Shown: positions 1 through 9,072 of the stretch, one piece after another
Layout: each line of letters starts with the position of its first letter
Position numbering within the stretch: position 1 is the first letter of the stretch
Source: JABDMH01 sp965223105
GTDB taxonomy: Bacteria; Bacteroidota; Bacteroidia; Chitinophagales; Saprospiraceae
Assembly (NCBI GenBank): GCA_965223105.1
Contig: OZ244987.1
Coordinates: 1,178,001-1,242,000 of the forward strand
Direction of reading: 5' to 3'
DNA: 64,000 bases
Notes under the pieces: model-generated
What the model was told of the DNA's origin: nothing
Databases searched by the model: none
The model's input: the letters and a program-made list of their open reading frames with translations, nothing else
Position numbers and translations under genes: made by a program

Positions 1-54
1 ATCGATTTCAGCACCCTCAAAGAAGAAATTGACTTACTGGCGGAAGAGGGGTAA
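1..54 (+). CDS. C-terminal end of a gene entering from the left
   Basis: An open frame runs from base 1 to a TAA at 52-54 and encodes 17 residues ending ...LKEEIDLLAEEG. The acidic, helical composition looks like the tail of a real protein, and the repeat array starts only about 12 bases after the stop. The family cannot be recognised from so short a piece. That the repeats begin immediately after this stop codon suggests they fill the intergenic space downstream of it. Confidence 0.5.
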   Translation: MDFSTLKEEIDLLAEEG

Positions 55-65
55 ATGGTATGTAG

Positions 66-3000
66 CCTCCTAATTTATTCATAGTGAACACATTGGGAAC
101 CAAAGAGCGCGGGGTTGGCCATCGCTCGCCCCCGGCCCCATATTTTTTCTCCACTGCGTTGCGAAAAAAACAGGGGAGTCAGCCCGCAAGAATAATCAAC
201 TAGATTAACGTTCTAGGCTGATGTGGATCGGCCTCCCAATTTATTTATGTAGCGACAGCGAAATGAATACATTGAGAACTAAAGGCGCGCGTGATGGCCA
301 GCGCTTGCCCCCGGCCCCGTATTTTTTCTCCACTATGTTCCGAAAAAAATAGGGGAGTCCTCCCGCGAAATAACCACTGAATTTAAATTTCAAATAAGAT
401 AGAGACGTGGGTTTAGCCTCCCAATTTATTCATGAAGCGATAGCGAAAGGAATACATTGGGAACCAAAGGGCGCGTGATGGCCAGCGCTTGACCCCAGCC
501 CCTTATTTTTTCTCCACTATGTTCCGAAAAAAAATAGGGGAGTCTTCCCGCGAGACAGAATTGCATTCAAAAACAAATTAGATGGGGTTGCGGGTAGGCC
601 TCCCAATTTATTCATGGAGCGATGGCGAAAGGAATACATTGGGAATTAAAGGGCGCGGGTTGGCCATCGCTTGCCCCCGACCCCTTATTTTTTCTCCACT
701 GCGTTGCGAAAAAAACAGGGGAGTCAGCCCGCAAGAATAATCAACTAGATTAACGTTCTAGGCTGATGTGGATCGGCCTCCCAATTTATTTATGTAGCGA
801 CAGCGAAATGAATACATTGAGAACTAAGGGCGCGCGTGATGGCCTGTGCTTGCCCCCGGCCCCTTATTTTTTCTCCACTATGTTTCGAAAAAAATAGGGG
901 AGTCCTCCCGCGAAATAACCACTGAATTTAAATTTCAAATAAGATAGAGACGTGGGTTTAGCCTCCCAATTTATTCATGAAGCGATAGCGAAAGGAATAC
1001 ATTGGGAACCAAAGGGCGCGTGATGGCCAGCGCTTGACCCCAGCCCCTTATTTTTTCTCCACTTTGTTTCGAAAAAAATAGGGGAGTCCTCCCGCGAAAT
1101 AACCACTGAATTTAAATTTCAAATAAGATAGAGACGTGGGTTTAGCCTCCCAATTTATTCATGAAGCGACAGCGAAAGGAACACATTGGGAATTAAAGGG
1201 CGCGTGATGGCCTGTGCTTGCCCCCGGCCCCTTATTTTTTCTCCACTTTGTTTCGAAAAAAATAGGGGAGTCTTCCCGCGAGACAGAATTGCGTTCATAA
1301 ACAAATTAGATGAGGTTGCGGGTAGGCCTCCCAATTTATTCATGAAGCGGTAGCGAAGGGAATACATTGGGAACCAAAGGGCGCGTGATGGCCAGCGCTT
1401 GCCCTCGGCCCCTTATTTTTTCTCCACTATGTTCGAAAAAAATAGGGGAGTCCGCCCGCGACATAACCACTGAATTTAAATTTCAAATAAGATAGAGATG
1501 CGGGTGAGCCTCCCAATTTATTCATGAAGCGACAGCGAAGGGAATACATTGGGAACCAAAGGGCGCGTGTTGGCCTGTGCTTGCCCCCGGCCCCTTATTT
1601 TTTCTCCACTTTGTTTCGAAAAAAATAGGGGAGTCCGCCCGCGAAATAACCACTGAATTTAAATTTCAAATAAGATAGAGATGCGGGTGAGCCTCCCAAT
1701 TTATTCATGAAGCGACAGCGAAAGGAATACATTGGGAACCAAGGGCGCGTGATGGCCTGTGCTTGCCCCCGGCCCCTTATTTTTTCTCCACTATGTTCCG
1801 AAAAAAATAGGGGAGTCCTCCCGCGACATAACCACTGAATTTAAATTTCAAATAAGATAGAGATGTGGGTGAGCCTCCCAATTTATTCATGAAGCGACAG
1901 CGAAGGGAATACATTGGGAACCAAAGAGCGCGGGTTGACCTATGCTTGCCCCTGGCCCCTTATTTTTTCTCCACTTTGTTTCGAAAAAAATAGGGGAGCC
2001 CTCGCGCGAAATAACCACTGAATTTAAATTCCAAATAAGATAGAGATGCGGGTGAGCCTCCCAATTTATTCATGAAGCGACAGCGAAGGGAATACATTGG
2101 GAACCAAAGGGCGCGTGATGGCCTGTGCTTGCCCCGGCCCCTTATTTTTTCTCCACTATGTTCCGAAGGGAAATGGGGAAGTCTTCGAGATAATATTGCA
2201 TAAAAAAAAAAATAGATCGGGTTTCGGGTAGGCCTCAATTTATTCATGAAGCGACAGCGAAAGGAATACATTGGGAACCAAAGGGCGCGTGTTGGCCTGT
2301 GCTTGCCCCTGGCCCCTTATTTTTTTTCCACTTTGTTTCGAAAAAAATAGGGGAGCCCTCCCGCGAAATAACCATTGAATTTAAATTTCAAATAAGATAG
2401 AGATGCGGGTGAGCCTCCCAATTTATTCATGAAGCGACAGCGAAAGGAATACATTGGGAACCAAAGGGCGCGTGATGGCCTGTGCTTGCCCCCGGCCCCT
2501 TATTTTTTCTCCACTTTGTTTCGAAAAAAATAGGGGAGCCCTCCCGCGAAATAACCATTGAATTTAAATTTCAAATAAGATAGAGATGCGGGTGAGCCTC
2601 CCAATTTATTCATGAAGCGACAGCGAAAGGAATACATTGGGAACCAAAGGGCGCGTGTTGGCCCATGCTTGCCCCCGGCCCCTTATTTTTTCTCCACTAT
2701 GTTCCGAAAAAATGGGGGAGTCTTCCCGCGAGACAGAATTGCACTCAAAAACAAATTAGATCGGAATGCGTGTGAGCCTCCCAATTTATTCATGAAGCGA
2801 CAGCGAAGGGAATACATTGGGAACCAAAGGATGCGTGTTGGCCTGTGCTTGCCCCTGGCCCCTTATTTTTTCTCCACTTTGTTTCGAAAAAAATAGGGGA
2901 GCCCTCCCGCGAGATAACCACTGAATTTAAATTTCAAATAAGATAGAGATGTGGGTGAGCCTCCCAATTTATTCATGAAGCGACAGCGAAGGGAATACAT

Positions 3001-3560
3001 TGGGAACCAAAGGGCGCGTGATGGCCATGCTTGCCCCTGGCCCCTTATTTTTTCTCCACTTTGTTTCGAAAAAAATAGGGGAGCCCTCCCGTGAGACAAC
3101 CACTGAATTTAAATTTCAAATAAGATAGAGATGTGGGTGAGCCTCCCAATTTATTCATGAAGCGACAGCGAAGGGAATACATTGGGAACCAAAGGGCGCG
3201 TGATGGCCTGTGCTTGCCCCCGGTCCCTGATTTTTTCTCCACTATGTTCCGAAGGGAAATGGGGAAGTCTCCCTCGAGATAATATTGCATAAAAAAACAA
3301 ATTAGATCGGGTTTCGGGTAGGCCTACGATTTATTCATGAAGCGACAGGGAAAGGAATACATTGGGAGCCAAAGGGCGCGTGATGGCTATTTCTTGTCCC
3401 CGGCCCCTTATTTTTGAAGCGACAGCGAAAGGAATCTCCACTTGCCCCCTTATTTTTTTCCACTTTGTCCCCGGCCCCCTTATTTTTTTCCACTTTGTTC
3501 CGAAGAAAATAGGGGAGTCCTCCCACGGGCAATATTGAATGAATAAATAGGGAACCAAGG
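66..3560. repeat. Tandem repeat array 1 (~182 bp units, ~19 copies)
   Basis: Units begin with CCTCCCAATTTATTCATG at about 66, 232, 417, 599, 777, 962, 1146, 1327, 1509, 1692, 1874, 2057, 2233, 2414, 2597, 2777, 2960, 3142 and 3322, with spacing of 166-185 bp. Each has a conserved core of about 135 bp ending near GGGGAGTCCTCCCGCG, then a variable tail of about 45 bp. Tail A contains GAATTTAAATTTC, tail B contains ACAGAATTGCATTC, tail C contains CAACTAGATTAACG and tail D contains AATATTGCATA. In order the tails read C A B C A A B A A A A D A A B A A D, then a degenerate end. From about 3410 the pattern breaks into partial duplications of the TTATTTTTTTCCACTTTG segment. Unit lengths are often not multiples of three, so a shared reading frame is not kept. 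No transposase, integrase or Cas-like gene adjoins it. Confidence 0.95.
150..1075 (+). repeat. Higher-order duplication of a ~3-unit block inside array 1
   Basis: The block at about 150-530 recurs at about 695-1075, a shift of 545 bp. Both copies share rare variants: a C-type tail, the next unit with TTTATGTAGCG in place of TTCATGAAGCG and CATTGAGAAC in place of CATTGGGAAC, and then a unit reading GACCCCAGCCCC. The copies diverge afterwards, with tail B in the first and tail A in the second. This is direct evidence that the array grows by segmental duplication of several units and not only unit by unit. Confidence 0.85.
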
Positions 3561-3684
3561 GCCTTCATTCTATTGGATGTTGAACCATCTTACGTAAATA
3601 CCGATTGATTGATTAGATTTATAACTGCCAACGGGTTGAATAGAAGAATCAGTAAACCTCCTACAAGAATCGCAATACCCCAAA

Positions 3685-6600
3685 ATGAAAGTAACCAGTG
3701 AAATCAAAGCCGAAATCCTCCAGGTGATGGACGATTACTGGCACAGTTACTTCAGTGGTGACCTCGAGACCTGGGCCTCTTACCTCACGGACCACTACCG
3801 CAATATCGGTACCACAAAAGAAGAGGTCTGGCACTGCAAACAGGACATTGTCGACTATACACTCCGGATGATTGACCAGATGTTGGGGATGGCAGACTGG
3901 CGCAACAAGACTGTAGATATCATTCCAATGGCGCCCTATGTCATGGTGCATGAGCTTGGTAATCTGTATATCAAGGCAGAAGAAGGATGGGTTTTTTACG
4001 CACAATTGAGACTTTCATCTGTACTCGAAAAGACCGAAAACGGATGGAGAATACTCCATCAACATGGCTCTTTTCCTGATGCCAAAGCAGATGAGGGAGA
4101 AGCCTTCGGCTACGATGCATTAAAGATCGAAAACAAAAAACTCCGCGATGCTATCCAAAGCCGTACCCTCGAGTTGGAGCACAAAAATCGGGAGCTGGAA
4201 ATTGAAGCGGCACTTGAAAAAGTACGCTTGAGAACGATGGTCATGCATCACAGTTCAGAATTGCGCGAGGTAGTCAACGAATTGTTCGAGCAGATGAATC
4301 CCTTTGGATTGGCAGAGTGGGGATTCCAGATACGAATCGCAAATAAAGACGGCAACGGTTTTGATGCCTGGCTTTCTACCCCATCACTAAGAATATTACC
4401 CGAGAAATATGAAATCCGAACTCTGGATCATTGGGCCCTTCACAAATATTGGCGGCTTTACGAGGATCAGGTGCCCTTCGACACCATTGAACTTAGGGAT
4501 GAGGATAAACGCGCCTTCGATTATTTGATTTTTGAGAAAAGTGACCTTAGAAAACTGTCGAATGCGGTCAAGGAAAATATATTCTCCGAAGATTACGTGC
4601 TCATCTCGGTGGCTTCAATGAAATATGGATTACTGGAAGCAATCGATGTAAATCCTAAAGGCGATGAGGAAATTGATGTATTGAAGCGTTTCGCCAAGGT
4701 ATTTGAGCAAACCTATACCCGCTTCCTCGACCTCCAGAAAGCAGAAGCGCAAGCTCGCGAAGCGCATATTGGAGCGGCACTTGAACGAGTTCGAGCTGCC
4801 TCAATGGCTATGCATCACAGTTCGGAATTACAAGATGTTGTTTCAGTAATGTTCGATCAACTGGAGGATTTGAAGTTACCCATTGATGGGTGCCAGATAT
4901 TGACTTTTGAGGACAGTGTAAGAGACCTAAGATTTTGGTCGGCTACTCCTGAAATGGTGTATCCAGTTCGCATCGATGTACCCTATTTTGACAATCCCGT
5001 TTTCACTGAATTTTGGAAGGCTAAAAACCGAGGTGACACCTTCGCAAGCTTTAAAGTATCCCTGCACGAAACGCTGGCTTGGTATGATCATGTACATCGG
5101 TACAGCAAACTTGGCACGACCATATCTAAGGCAAGATGGAGAAGCATTCAATCCATTAAACATGGATATAGTACATCATGGGGGATACAAGAAAATACAG
5201 GTCTCTTCATTTTCAATTTCCAAGATCACGAATTTACTGTCCACGAAAACTCAGTGATCAATAGGTTCGCGATCGCCTTTGAGCAAGCCTATACCCGCTT
5301 TCTCGACCTGCAAAAAGCAGAAGCCCAGGCTAGGGAAGCAGAGATCCAATTGTCGCTTGAGCGGATCAGAGCTCGCACCATGGCCATGCATCGCACGGAA
5401 GAACTCAATGCGGTGGTCGCTGTGGTATTCGAAGAATTGAATAAGATAGGATTTGATGCATCCTTGTGTTCAATCGGTATATATGAAAAAGAAAGTAAAG
5501 GAGCCAATTGGTGGTCATATATAGAGGGAAAAGAACTTCCAGGATGCTATCACTTCCCTTATTTCGAGAGCAGGTGGTTTATAGAAGTATACGATGCTTG
5601 GCTGCAGAAAAAGCCCTGCCATTATATTGAACTCTATGGGCAGGAAAAAGAGGAGCAAGACAGGTTGTTGTTTGAGGAAACTGACTGGAAGAATCTGCCA
5701 GAAGAAGTAAAGCATTCTCAACAGGAAATTTCACGCGATGCTATAAAAGGTTCCTACATATCCATGAATTGTGGAATGCTGGAAATTGTATCTGATCAAC
5801 CCTTGACTGAAGGCCAAATCAATCTGCTTCAGCGACTCACCCAAGTGATCGACCTTACCTACACCCGGGTGAATGATCTGCAAAGAGCCGAAGCACAGGC
5901 CAGGGAAGCTCAAATTGAGGCAGCACTAGAAAAAGTTAGGAGCCGTGCGATGGGCATGCAAAAAAGTGAGGAGCTTGAGGAAGTCATTCAGATTATCTTC
6001 GACCAATTCACTCAGTTAAAAATCTTTGTTCAGCATACCGGTTTTCTCATCGACTATAATATAAGGGATGATATGCTGATCTGGCTGGCAGATGAGAATG
6101 CCGTTTTCCCCCAGATTTCTATTCCTTATTTTGATTCACCTCATTGGAAAAGTTTCCTGGAAGCGAAAGAAAGGGGGCTAGACCTATTTACCAACCATCT
6201 GAATTTTGAAGAGAAGAACAGTTTTTATCAAGAACTCTTTAACCATATTCCTAATCTGACGCAAGAAACAAAGGATTATTATTTCAATTGTCCTGCCTTA
6301 GCCATATCGACAGTCTTGCTGGATAATGTTGGATTGTATATTGAGAATTTTGAGGGCATTCCCTATACCGATGAAGAGAACCACATTCTACTGCGCTTTG
6401 GTAAAGTGTTTCAACAAACGTATACCCGTTTCCTCGATCTTCAAAAAGCGGAAGCTCAGACTAGGGAGGCACTGATCGAAGCGGCATTGGAAAGGGTTCG
6501 GGCCCGCTCCATGGCCATGCACCACAGTGATGAGCTCTATCAGGTCATTACAATTCTTAGTGAACAACTTGATCATTTAGGTATAAATAGAGATGCCGCG

Positions 6601-9009
6601 ATGATCAACGAGGTAGTGGCAGATACAAAGGATTGGTACATGTGGCTGGCGATATCTGGCAGTACATCCACATATAAGCGCATAAAGCAAGTCCATGTGC
6701 CATACCTCAGAAGTGCAGCCTTTGACAGAATTAATAGTGAAAGAAAAAAGGGCAAAGCCATGTTTTCTGATCACCTTACCAAGGAGCAGAAAAATCTATT
6801 ATTCAGACACTATTTCAGAAAATCCAATCACCAAGATATGCCACAAGAAAGACAAAAATATATTCTGTCAAGTCCGGGAATGGCAAGAACAACAATTTTA
6901 TCGAAAAATTCATTCATCCAATTTTTCCGCTACAGTAATCAGATTTTTACCGATGAAGAAAATCAAATTTTAGTGCGGTTCGGTCATGTATTTGAACAAT
7001 CATATACCCGGTTCCTGGATCTACAAAAAGCCGAAGCCCAAGTTCGAGAAGCCCAAATCGAAGCAGCACTGGAAAAAGTGAGGAGCCGAACGATGGGCAT
7101 GCAGAAAAGTGGGGAATTACCCCAGGCGGCAAATTTGCTTTTTCAACAGGTTCAATCACTGGGTATGCCCGCCTGGAGCGCTGGTTATTGCATTTGGCAA
7201 GACAACAAGCAAGCGATAAAGTTGTGGATGAGCAGTGAAGGGGTATTGCAACCGCCCTTCATAGCCCCGACCACGGAAGATGAATTATTCATCCAAATGC
7301 GAAAGGGTCAGGAAAATGGCAAAGCATTTCATATGGTTGAGATGGGGGGCGAGGACTTAGTCAAGCACTATGAATATATGCGGACACTTCCGGTGGTCGG
7401 TGAAATTCTGGATTCAATCAACGCGGCAGGTCATCCGCTTCCCACTTATCAGATCATGCATTATGCTTATTTCTCGCAAGGATTACTCCTCTTTATTACC
7501 TATGAGCCGATGCCCGATGCACATCCTATTTTCAAGCGTTTCGCCAAGGTTTTTGACCAAACCTACACTCGCTTCCTCGACCTCCAAAAAGCAGAAAGTC
7601 AAGCATGGGAATCCCAGATTCAACTCGGTCTTGAAAGAGTGCGCGCAAGAACCATGGCCATGCAGTCTAGTTATGAATTGGCAGAAACCGCCTATGTACT
7701 ATTTCAACAACTCAATCAGCTCGGTGTTGTCCATGAGAGAATTAATATAGGCATCGTAAATGAAGAGCAGAGGGAAATTGATTTTTGGGTCACCGAGCAA
7801 GGTGGCAATCAGATCAATATTCGGTTCTCTGCTAGCATAGATGAACCTACTACACTGGCTAAATTATACACTGCCTGGAAATCCAACCACAAGTCATCAA
7901 CAATCGATCTCCAAGGCAAAGCATTGCAAGAGTGGCTTAAGTATGTAACGGATGATCTCGGCATCCCGTTTGATCCGGCATATTTGCATAATCGTCGGGT
8001 ACAAACCGCCAGTTTTTTTTCAAAGGGTATGTTGGTGGTGACCACCCCGGAACCTCCTCCTGCAGAAACAACTCAGATATTAGAAAAATTTGCTGGTGTA
8101 TTTGATCTTACCTATACCAGGTTTAATGATTTGAAAGTGGCTGAAGCCCATGCTTTACAGGCTGAGCGGGATTTGATTGAAATTAAGGCGGCCAGGAAAA
8201 AAGCTGAAGATGCACTGTCCAATCTCCGTGCCACCCAAAAGCAACTCATCCAATCCGAGAAAATGGCCTCGCTGGGTGAGCTCACAGCTGGCATCGCACA
8301 CGAAATTCAGAACCCACTCAATTTCGTGAATAATTTTTCGGAGGTGAGTACTGAAATGATCGAAGAAATTATGGAAGAGTTGGCCACTGGTGACCTCGCA
8401 GAAGCACAGGCCATACTAATTGACATAAAGGAAAACCTGAATAAAATTAATCACCATGGTAAGCGTGCTGATTCCATTGTCAAGGGAATGCTACAGCACA
8501 GTCGCACAGGCTCAGGTAAAAAAGAGCCAGTCAATATCAATTTGCTTGCTGAGGAATATCTCAATCTGGCCTATCACGGTCTTCGTGCCAAGGACCAATC
8601 GTTTAATTCAAAAGTAAATTCCCATCTTCATCCCGATGTAGGTAAAATCAATGTTATTCCGCAGGATATTGGCCGTGTGCTTCTCAATATTATCAACAAT
8701 GCTTTTTACGCTGTTAATGAAAGGAGTAAGAATTCTGGTACAGGCTATGAACCAACTGTGACGTTAACTACCCTAAAGAAAGGTGGTCGAGTGCTTATCA
8801 AGATCAAAGACAATGGAAATGGCATCCCCAGTGAAATGGTCGACAAGATCTTTCAGCCCTTTTTTACCACGAAACCTGCCGGACAAGGTACAGGCTTGGG
8901 AATGAGTTTGAGTTATGACATTGTGAAGGCGCATGGTGGAGAACTACATTTTGAAACCCAGGAGGGAGTAGGCACTACTTTTCACGTTGATCTTCCGATA
9001 AGCAATTAG
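3685..9009 (+). CDS. Giant multi-module sensor histidine kinase
   Basis: This 1774-residue protein begins with a SnoaL/NTF2-like domain (about residues 1-130) and a short coiled coil (about 140-172). Seven sensory modules of about 190 residues follow, starting near 173, 362, 553, 743, 930, 1124 and 1311. Each opens with a signature like ALERVRARTMAMHHSSEL and closes with YTRFLDLQKAEAQARE. The C-terminus is a complete kinase: H-box AHEIQNPLNF with phospho-acceptor His1539, an N-box NIINNAF, G1 DNGNGIP, an F-box-like FQPFFTTK and G2 GTGLGMSLS. No transmembrane segment or receiver domain is seen, so it is probably a cytosolic sensor acting on a separate response regulator. Modules of this type occur in large Bacteroidota kinases; seven in one chain is extreme. 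No partner regulator adjoins, and the gene is isolated between two repeat arrays. ATG 3685 fits the N-terminal domain. Confidence 0.93.
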   Translation: MKVTSEIKAEILQVMDDYWHSYFSGDLETWASYLTDHYRNIGTTKEEVWHCKQDIVDYTLRMIDQMLGMADWRNKTVDIIPMAPYVMVHELGNLYIKAEEGWVFYAQLRLSSVLEKTENGWRILHQHGSFPDAKADEGEAFGYDALKIENKKLRDAIQSRTLELEHKNRELEIEAALEKVRLRTMVMHHSSELREVVNELFEQMNPFGLAEWGFQIRIANKDGNGFDAWLSTPSLRILPEKYEIRTLDHWALHKYWRLYEDQVPFDTIELRDEDKRAFDYLIFEKSDLRKLSNAVKENIFSEDYVLISVASMKYGLLEAIDVNPKGDEEIDVLKRFAKVFEQTYTRFLDLQKAEAQAREAHIGAALERVRAASMAMHHSSELQDVVSVMFDQLEDLKLPIDGCQILTFEDSVRDLRFWSATPEMVYPVRIDVPYFDNPVFTEFWKAKNRGDTFASFKVSLHETLAWYDHVHRYSKLGTTISKARWRSIQSIKHGYSTSWGIQENTGLFIFNFQDHEFTVHENSVINRFAIAFEQAYTRFLDLQKAEAQAREAEIQLSLERIRARTMAMHRTEELNAVVAVVFEELNKIGFDASLCSIGIYEKESKGANWWSYIEGKELPGCYHFPYFESRWFIEVYDAWLQKKPCHYIELYGQEKEEQDRLLFEETDWKNLPEEVKHSQQEISRDAIKGSYISMNCGMLEIVSDQPLTEGQINLLQRLTQVIDLTYTRVNDLQRAEAQAREAQIEAALEKVRSRAMGMQKSEELEEVIQIIFDQFTQLKIFVQHTGFLIDYNIRDDMLIWLADENAVFPQISIPYFDSPHWKSFLEAKERGLDLFTNHLNFEEKNSFYQELFNHIPNLTQETKDYYFNCPALAISTVLLDNVGLYIENFEGIPYTDEENHILLRFGKVFQQTYTRFLDLQKAEAQTREALIEAALERVRARSMAMHHSDELYQVITILSEQLDHLGINRDAAMINEVVADTKDWYMWLAISGSTSTYKRIKQVHVPYLRSAAFDRINSERKKGKAMFSDHLTKEQKNLLFRHYFRKSNHQDMPQERQKYILSSPGMARTTILSKNSFIQFFRYSNQIFTDEENQILVRFGHVFEQSYTRFLDLQKAEAQVREAQIEAALEKVRSRTMGMQKSGELPQAANLLFQQVQSLGMPAWSAGYCIWQDNKQAIKLWMSSEGVLQPPFIAPTTEDELFIQMRKGQENGKAFHMVEMGGEDLVKHYEYMRTLPVVGEILDSINAAGHPLPTYQIMHYAYFSQGLLLFITYEPMPDAHPIFKRFAKVFDQTYTRFLDLQKAESQAWESQIQLGLERVRARTMAMQSSYELAETAYVLFQQLNQLGVVHERINIGIVNEEQREIDFWVTEQGGNQINIRFSASIDEPTTLAKLYTAWKSNHKSSTIDLQGKALQEWLKYVTDDLGIPFDPAYLHNRRVQTASFFSKGMLVVTTPEPPPAETTQILEKFAGVFDLTYTRFNDLKVAEAHALQAERDLIEIKAARKKAEDALSNLRATQKQLIQSEKMASLGELTAGIAHEIQNPLNFVNNFSEVSTEMIEEIMEELATGDLAEAQAILIDIKENLNKINHHGKRADSIVKGMLQHSRTGSGKKEPVNINLLAEEYLNLAYHGLRAKDQSFNSKVNSHLHPDVGKINVIPQDIGRVLLNIINNAFYAVNERSKNSGTGYEPTVTLTTLKKGGRVLIKIKDNGNGIPSEMVDKIFQPFFTTKPAGQGTGLGMSLSYDIVKAHGGELHFETQEGVGTTFHVDLPISN

Positions 9010-9072
9010 ATTGGATTGGATGTCCACCCACCTGCCTTTTATTCTTGCAGCACTTTCAGAATTTCGCTCTTT

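Noticed and set aside
66..3560. CRISPR array
   Set aside because: Units are about 182 bp with long conserved cores and only a few recurring tails. CRISPR repeats are 23-50 bp with unique spacers, and no cas gene is present.
1155..3568. Minus-strand reading frames of 60-130 codons across the repeats, with MNKLGG-like and SGEKIRGRG-like peptides, taken as a repeat protein family
   Set aside because: The frames exist because some units are 183 bp, a multiple of three. Other units are 176, 178, 181, 182 or 185 bp and shift or stop the frame. There is no consistent start, ribosome site or single long product, so I treat them as chance frames.
5289..8294. Minus-strand frames inside the kinase gene
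   Set aside because: They lie antisense to a well-supported coding region and have no protein-like features of their own.
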